Shown one piece after another: positions 32,297-34,329 of a stretch of 34,329 nt of DNA. The stretch spans positions 1 through 34,329 of the forward strand of contig DATLZE010000125.1 in NCBI GenBank assembly GCA_035574195.1, given 5' to 3'. The first letter of the stretch is position 1. Each line of letters opens with the position of its first letter. This DNA comes from SG8-41 sp035574195 (GTDB lineage Bacteria > Pseudomonadota > Gammaproteobacteria > Burkholderiales > SG8-41). The position numbers were made by a program, and so were the translations under genes. The notes beneath the pieces are model-generated. The model did not search any database, was not told where the DNA came from, and saw only the letters and a program-made list of their open reading frames with translations.

Positions 32297-33424
32297 TCAC
32301 GCCCCGCCTCTGCCGCCTGCCTCGCGGGCGCCGTGCCGCCGCAGCGCCCACAGCACATGCTCGCGCACCAACGCGGACGGATGTCCGGCGCGGGCTTCGA
32401 GGGCGCGAATCACGGCCTCGCTGGTGGGCGCATTGCCGAGACCGACGGCGAGGTTCCTCAGCCACCGCTCGTATCCGATCCGGTGTATCGCGCTTCCCGC
32501 GAGCTTCTTCTCGAATTGTTCCTCGGTCCAGGAAAAAAGTTCGACCAGCGTCGCATCGTCGAGCCCGTGGCGCACCGCGAAGTCGGGCTCGTCCGTCGTC
32601 CGGGCGAAACGGTTCCACGGACAGGCCATTTGGCAGTCGTCGCAGCCGTACACGCGGTTGCCGATGAGCGGCCGCAGCTCCTCCGGAATCCTGCCTTTGA
32701 GCTCCACCGTGAGGTAGGCGATGCAGCGGCGCGCGTCGAGCCGGTAGGGCCCGACGATCGCGCCGGTGGGACAGACCTCGATGCACCTCTGGCAGGTGCC
32801 GCAATGGTTCTCCGGCGCGCTGTCGGCGGGCAGCGGCAGGTCGGTGTAGATCTCGCCCAGTACGAAGAACGAGCCCGCCTCGCGGTTGAGCAGCAACGTG
32901 TGCTTGCCGCGCCAGCCGAGGCCCGCCTTCTGTGCGAGCTCCACTTCGAGCACCGGCGCGCTGTCGGCGAACACGCGGTAGCGGAAGTGCCCCACTTCCC
33001 TCTGGATGCGGTCGGCGAGCTTCTGCAGCCGCCCGCGCACGATCTTGTGGTAGTCGCGCCCGAGCGTGTAGCGCGCGATGAAGGCCTTCGTGCCGTCCGC
33101 CATCACCTCCTCGGCGGGCCGCGCCGGGGGATTGCAGTTCATGCGCGCGGCGATCACGCGGATCGTGCCCGGCACCAGCTCTGCGGGGCGCGCGCGCTTG
33201 ACGCCGTGGCGCGCCATGTATTCCATCTCGCCGTGGTAGCCCTTGCCGAGCCAGTCGAGGAGCCGCGCCTCGGCCTCGCCCATCTCGCAGTCGGCGATGC
33301 CGACCTGCTGGAAGCCGAGCTCCAAGCCCCAACGCTTGATGTCGCGCGCAAGCGCAGCGTATCGCGACTCGTTGCTCGCTGCTCGTCGTTCGACCCGATT
33401 CATCGAAAGCCCCGGCTTTTCCAT
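32297..33424 (-). CDS. queG: Epoxyqueuosine reductase
   Basis: 375 residues from ATG 33424; an internal ATG at 33403 would remove 7 residues and has a slightly better GGGG upstream, so the start is uncertain. The cobalamin-binding part includes YHGEMEYMARHGVKRARP and GRDYHK, and DSAPVLEVELAQKAGLGW carries the catalytic Asp. Two [4Fe-4S] clusters use CGTCQRCIEVCPTGAI with RRCIAYLT and CDDCQMACPWN. A HEAT-like repeat tail ends the protein. QueG reduces epoxyqueuosine to queuosine in tRNA, the last step of queuosine synthesis. It is divergent from tsaE with 12 bases between starts. Confidence 0.95.
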   Translation of the reverse strand: MEKPGLSMNRVERRAASNESRYAALARDIKRWGLELGFQQVGIADCEMGEAEARLLDWLGKGYHGEMEYMARHGVKRARPAELVPGTIRVIAARMNCNPPARPAEEVMADGTKAFIARYTLGRDYHKIVRGRLQKLADRIQREVGHFRYRVFADSAPVLEVELAQKAGLGWRGKHTLLLNREAGSFFVLGEIYTDLPLPADSAPENHCGTCQRCIEVCPTGAIVGPYRLDARRCIAYLTVELKGRIPEELRPLIGNRVYGCDDCQMACPWNRFARTTDEPDFAVRHGLDDATLVELFSWTEEQFEKKLAGSAIHRIGYERWLRNLAVGLGNAPTSEAVIRALEARAGHPSALVREHVLWALRRHGAREAGGRGGA

Positions 33425-33436
33425 GATAATGCGCCG

Positions 33437-33904
33437 ATGCTCGCCGTGACCCGCTTTCTTCCCGCCGAGGCCGACACGCTCGCCCTCGGCGCTGAATTCG
33501 CCTCCTGCCTCGAGCCCGGTCTGGTGGTCTACCTCGAGGGCGAACTCGGGGCCGGCAAAACCACCTTCGCCCGGGGGGTGCTCCGGGGGCTCGGCTATTC
33601 CGGAAAGGTCAAAAGCCCTTCTTTTGCATTGGTTGAACTTTACAAAGTTTCTAGGTTATACTTGTATCACTTTGATTTTTTTCGGTTCACTGATCCGCGA
33701 GAGCTGGGGGAAGCCGGGTTCAGGGAGTATTTCAGCCCCGACTCGGTCTGCCTCGTGGAGTGGCCGGAGAAGGCCGCAGGCGCGTTGCCGGCAGCCGATC
33801 TCCGGGTGGTGTTGAAGGCGGCCGACTCAGGGAGACAGGCGGAGATTCACGCCGAGACGGAGACTGGCAGGCATTGCCTAGAGCGCTTGCACCATCGAGC
33901 CTGA
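33437..33904 (+). CDS. tsaE: tRNA threonylcarbamoyladenosine (t6A) synthesis ATPase TsaE
   Basis: 155 residues from ATG 33437. The P-loop GELGAGKTTFARG (about residues 35-47), the VKSPSFALVELY block, LYHFDFFRF and LVEWPEKAAG are the TsaE hallmarks. TsaE joins TsaB and TsaD to make t6A at position 37 of ANN-decoding tRNAs. Bases 33608-33694 are very AT-rich (by hand count 29 G/C of 87), unlike the rest of the gene, yet encode the conserved residues with rare-looking codons. A GATAAT at 33425-33430 ends 6 bases before the ATG, so the message may be leaderless; no ribosome site is seen. Confidence 0.94.
   Translation: MLAVTRFLPAEADTLALGAEFASCLEPGLVVYLEGELGAGKTTFARGVLRGLGYSGKVKSPSFALVELYKVSRLYLYHFDFFRFTDPRELGEAGFREYFSPDSVCLVEWPEKAAGALPAADLRVVLKAADSGRQAEIHAETETGRHCLERLHHRA
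33633..33662 (+). promoter_or_regulatory. Sigma-70-like promoter inside tsaE
   Basis: TTGAAC (33633-33638), 18-base spacer, TATACT (33657-33662). It is within the AT-rich block of tsaE and points toward amiC. Transcription would begin near 33669, about 200 bases before the amiC start. Not proven active. Confidence 0.5.
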
Positions 33905-34329
33905 TCTTCCGGCGGGCAGCGCGGCTGCCCGCGGCGCTGTTCTCCGCCCTTTTTCTTCTCGTCCCCGCCCCGGCGCAAACCGCCACCCAGATCACCTCGG
34001 CGCGGGTGTGGCCGGCACAGGACTATACCCGCGTCACGCTCGAGACCCCGGCGCCGGTCCGCTACACGCTATTCAGCCTCAAGGATCCCGAGCGCCTCGT
34101 GCTCGACCTCGAGGACATCGAGATCACCGCCGCGCTGCGCGATCTGCCCGGGAAGATCGGCGCCGACGATCCCCACGTGCAAGCGGTGCGCATCGGGCGC
34201 TTCAAGCCGGGCGTGGTGCGGTTGGTGTTCGACCTCAAGGCGGAGGTGAAGCCGCAGGCATTCGCGCTCGCGCCAGTCGGCGACTACGGCCACCGCCTGG
34301 TGGTCGATCTCTATCCGCTGGTGCCGCCC
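33874..34329 (+). CDS. amiC: N-acetylmuramoyl-L-alanine amidase, AMIN domain only (gene runs off the window)
   Basis: The frame is open to the window end. No ATG or GTG lies in a good position; TTG 33874 is taken as start, overlapping tsaE by 31 bases with CAGG just upstream. The start is uncertain. A hydrophobic signal (about residues 12-32, with LFSALFLLVPAPAQ) is followed by an AMIN domain: QITSARVWPAQDYTRVTLET, PERLVLDLEDIEI, VRIGRFKPGVVRLVFDL and GDYGHRLVVDLYPL. AmiC cleaves peptidoglycan peptides in the periplasm during daughter-cell separation; the catalytic domain would lie beyond the edge. The order queG/tsaE/amiC is common in betaproteobacteria. Confidence 0.85.
   Translation, partial: MPRALAPSSLIFRRAARLPAALFSALFLLVPAPAQTATQITSARVWPAQDYTRVTLETPAPVRYTLFSLKDPERLVLDLEDIEITAALRDLPGKIGADDPHVQAVRIGRFKPGVVRLVFDLKAEVKPQAFALAPVGDYGHRLVVDLYPLVPP

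Overview
The window is high-GC DNA packed with genes on both strands, and it looks like a chromosomal segment of a betaproteobacterium, probably of the Burkholderiales type. This rests on the queG / tsaE / amiC neighbourhood at the right edge, on five Bug-type (tripartite tricarboxylate transporter) periplasmic binding proteins, and on overall gene style. No rRNA, tRNA, CRISPR, transposase or phage gene was recognised, and no classical transcription factor is encoded.

Left part (1-9.1 kb): the tail of a hydantoinase-B-type subunit; a small protein resembling the zinc-binding C-terminus of GcrA; a strong bidirectional terminator; a 52-residue membrane peptide; a small membrane protein; an MFS exporter; a carboxymuconolactone decarboxylase/AhpD-like protein; a PrpF-family isomerase; an FMN-dependent 2-hydroxy-acid dehydrogenase; a SLOG-like 'molybdenum carrier' protein; a second MFS transporter; and an adenylate-cyclase-FHA fusion.

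Middle (9.1-20.4 kb): a divergent polycarboxylate locus pairs a TcuA-like flavoprotein with an MmgE/PrpD protein that is translationally coupled to an RraA-fold protein carrying the aldolase signature D-x20-R-D, followed by a Bug protein and a beta-carbonic anhydrase. Then come a DRG-like GTPase, an orphan PilQ-like AMIN-domain protein, a coupled Nudix/metallo-beta-lactamase pair, an iron-box-controlled 79-residue protein, a possible 43-residue membrane peptide, and an AlgH-NadX pair.

Right part (20.5-31.6 kb): xdhC diverges from a coxS-coxL-coxM operon. CoxL carries the form II loop AYRGAGR, so it is a molybdenum hydroxylase whose substrate is probably not CO. Four more Bug proteins and a ModA-like protein without a visible signal peptide follow. 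No TctA/TctB membrane subunits are present. The combined picture is import and oxidation of small organic acids or heterocycles using flavin and molybdenum enzymes.

Right edge (31.6-34.3 kb): a 94-residue cysteine-containing protein sits behind an FNR/ANR-type site, followed by queG, tsaE and the start of amiC. tsaE contains a sharply AT-rich 87-base block holding a sigma-70-like promoter that could drive amiC. The best candidates for undescribed biology are the Fur-box protein (18.4 kb), the FNR-box protein (31.7 kb), the GcrA-tail-like protein (0.4 kb) and the polycarboxylate locus (9-14 kb).
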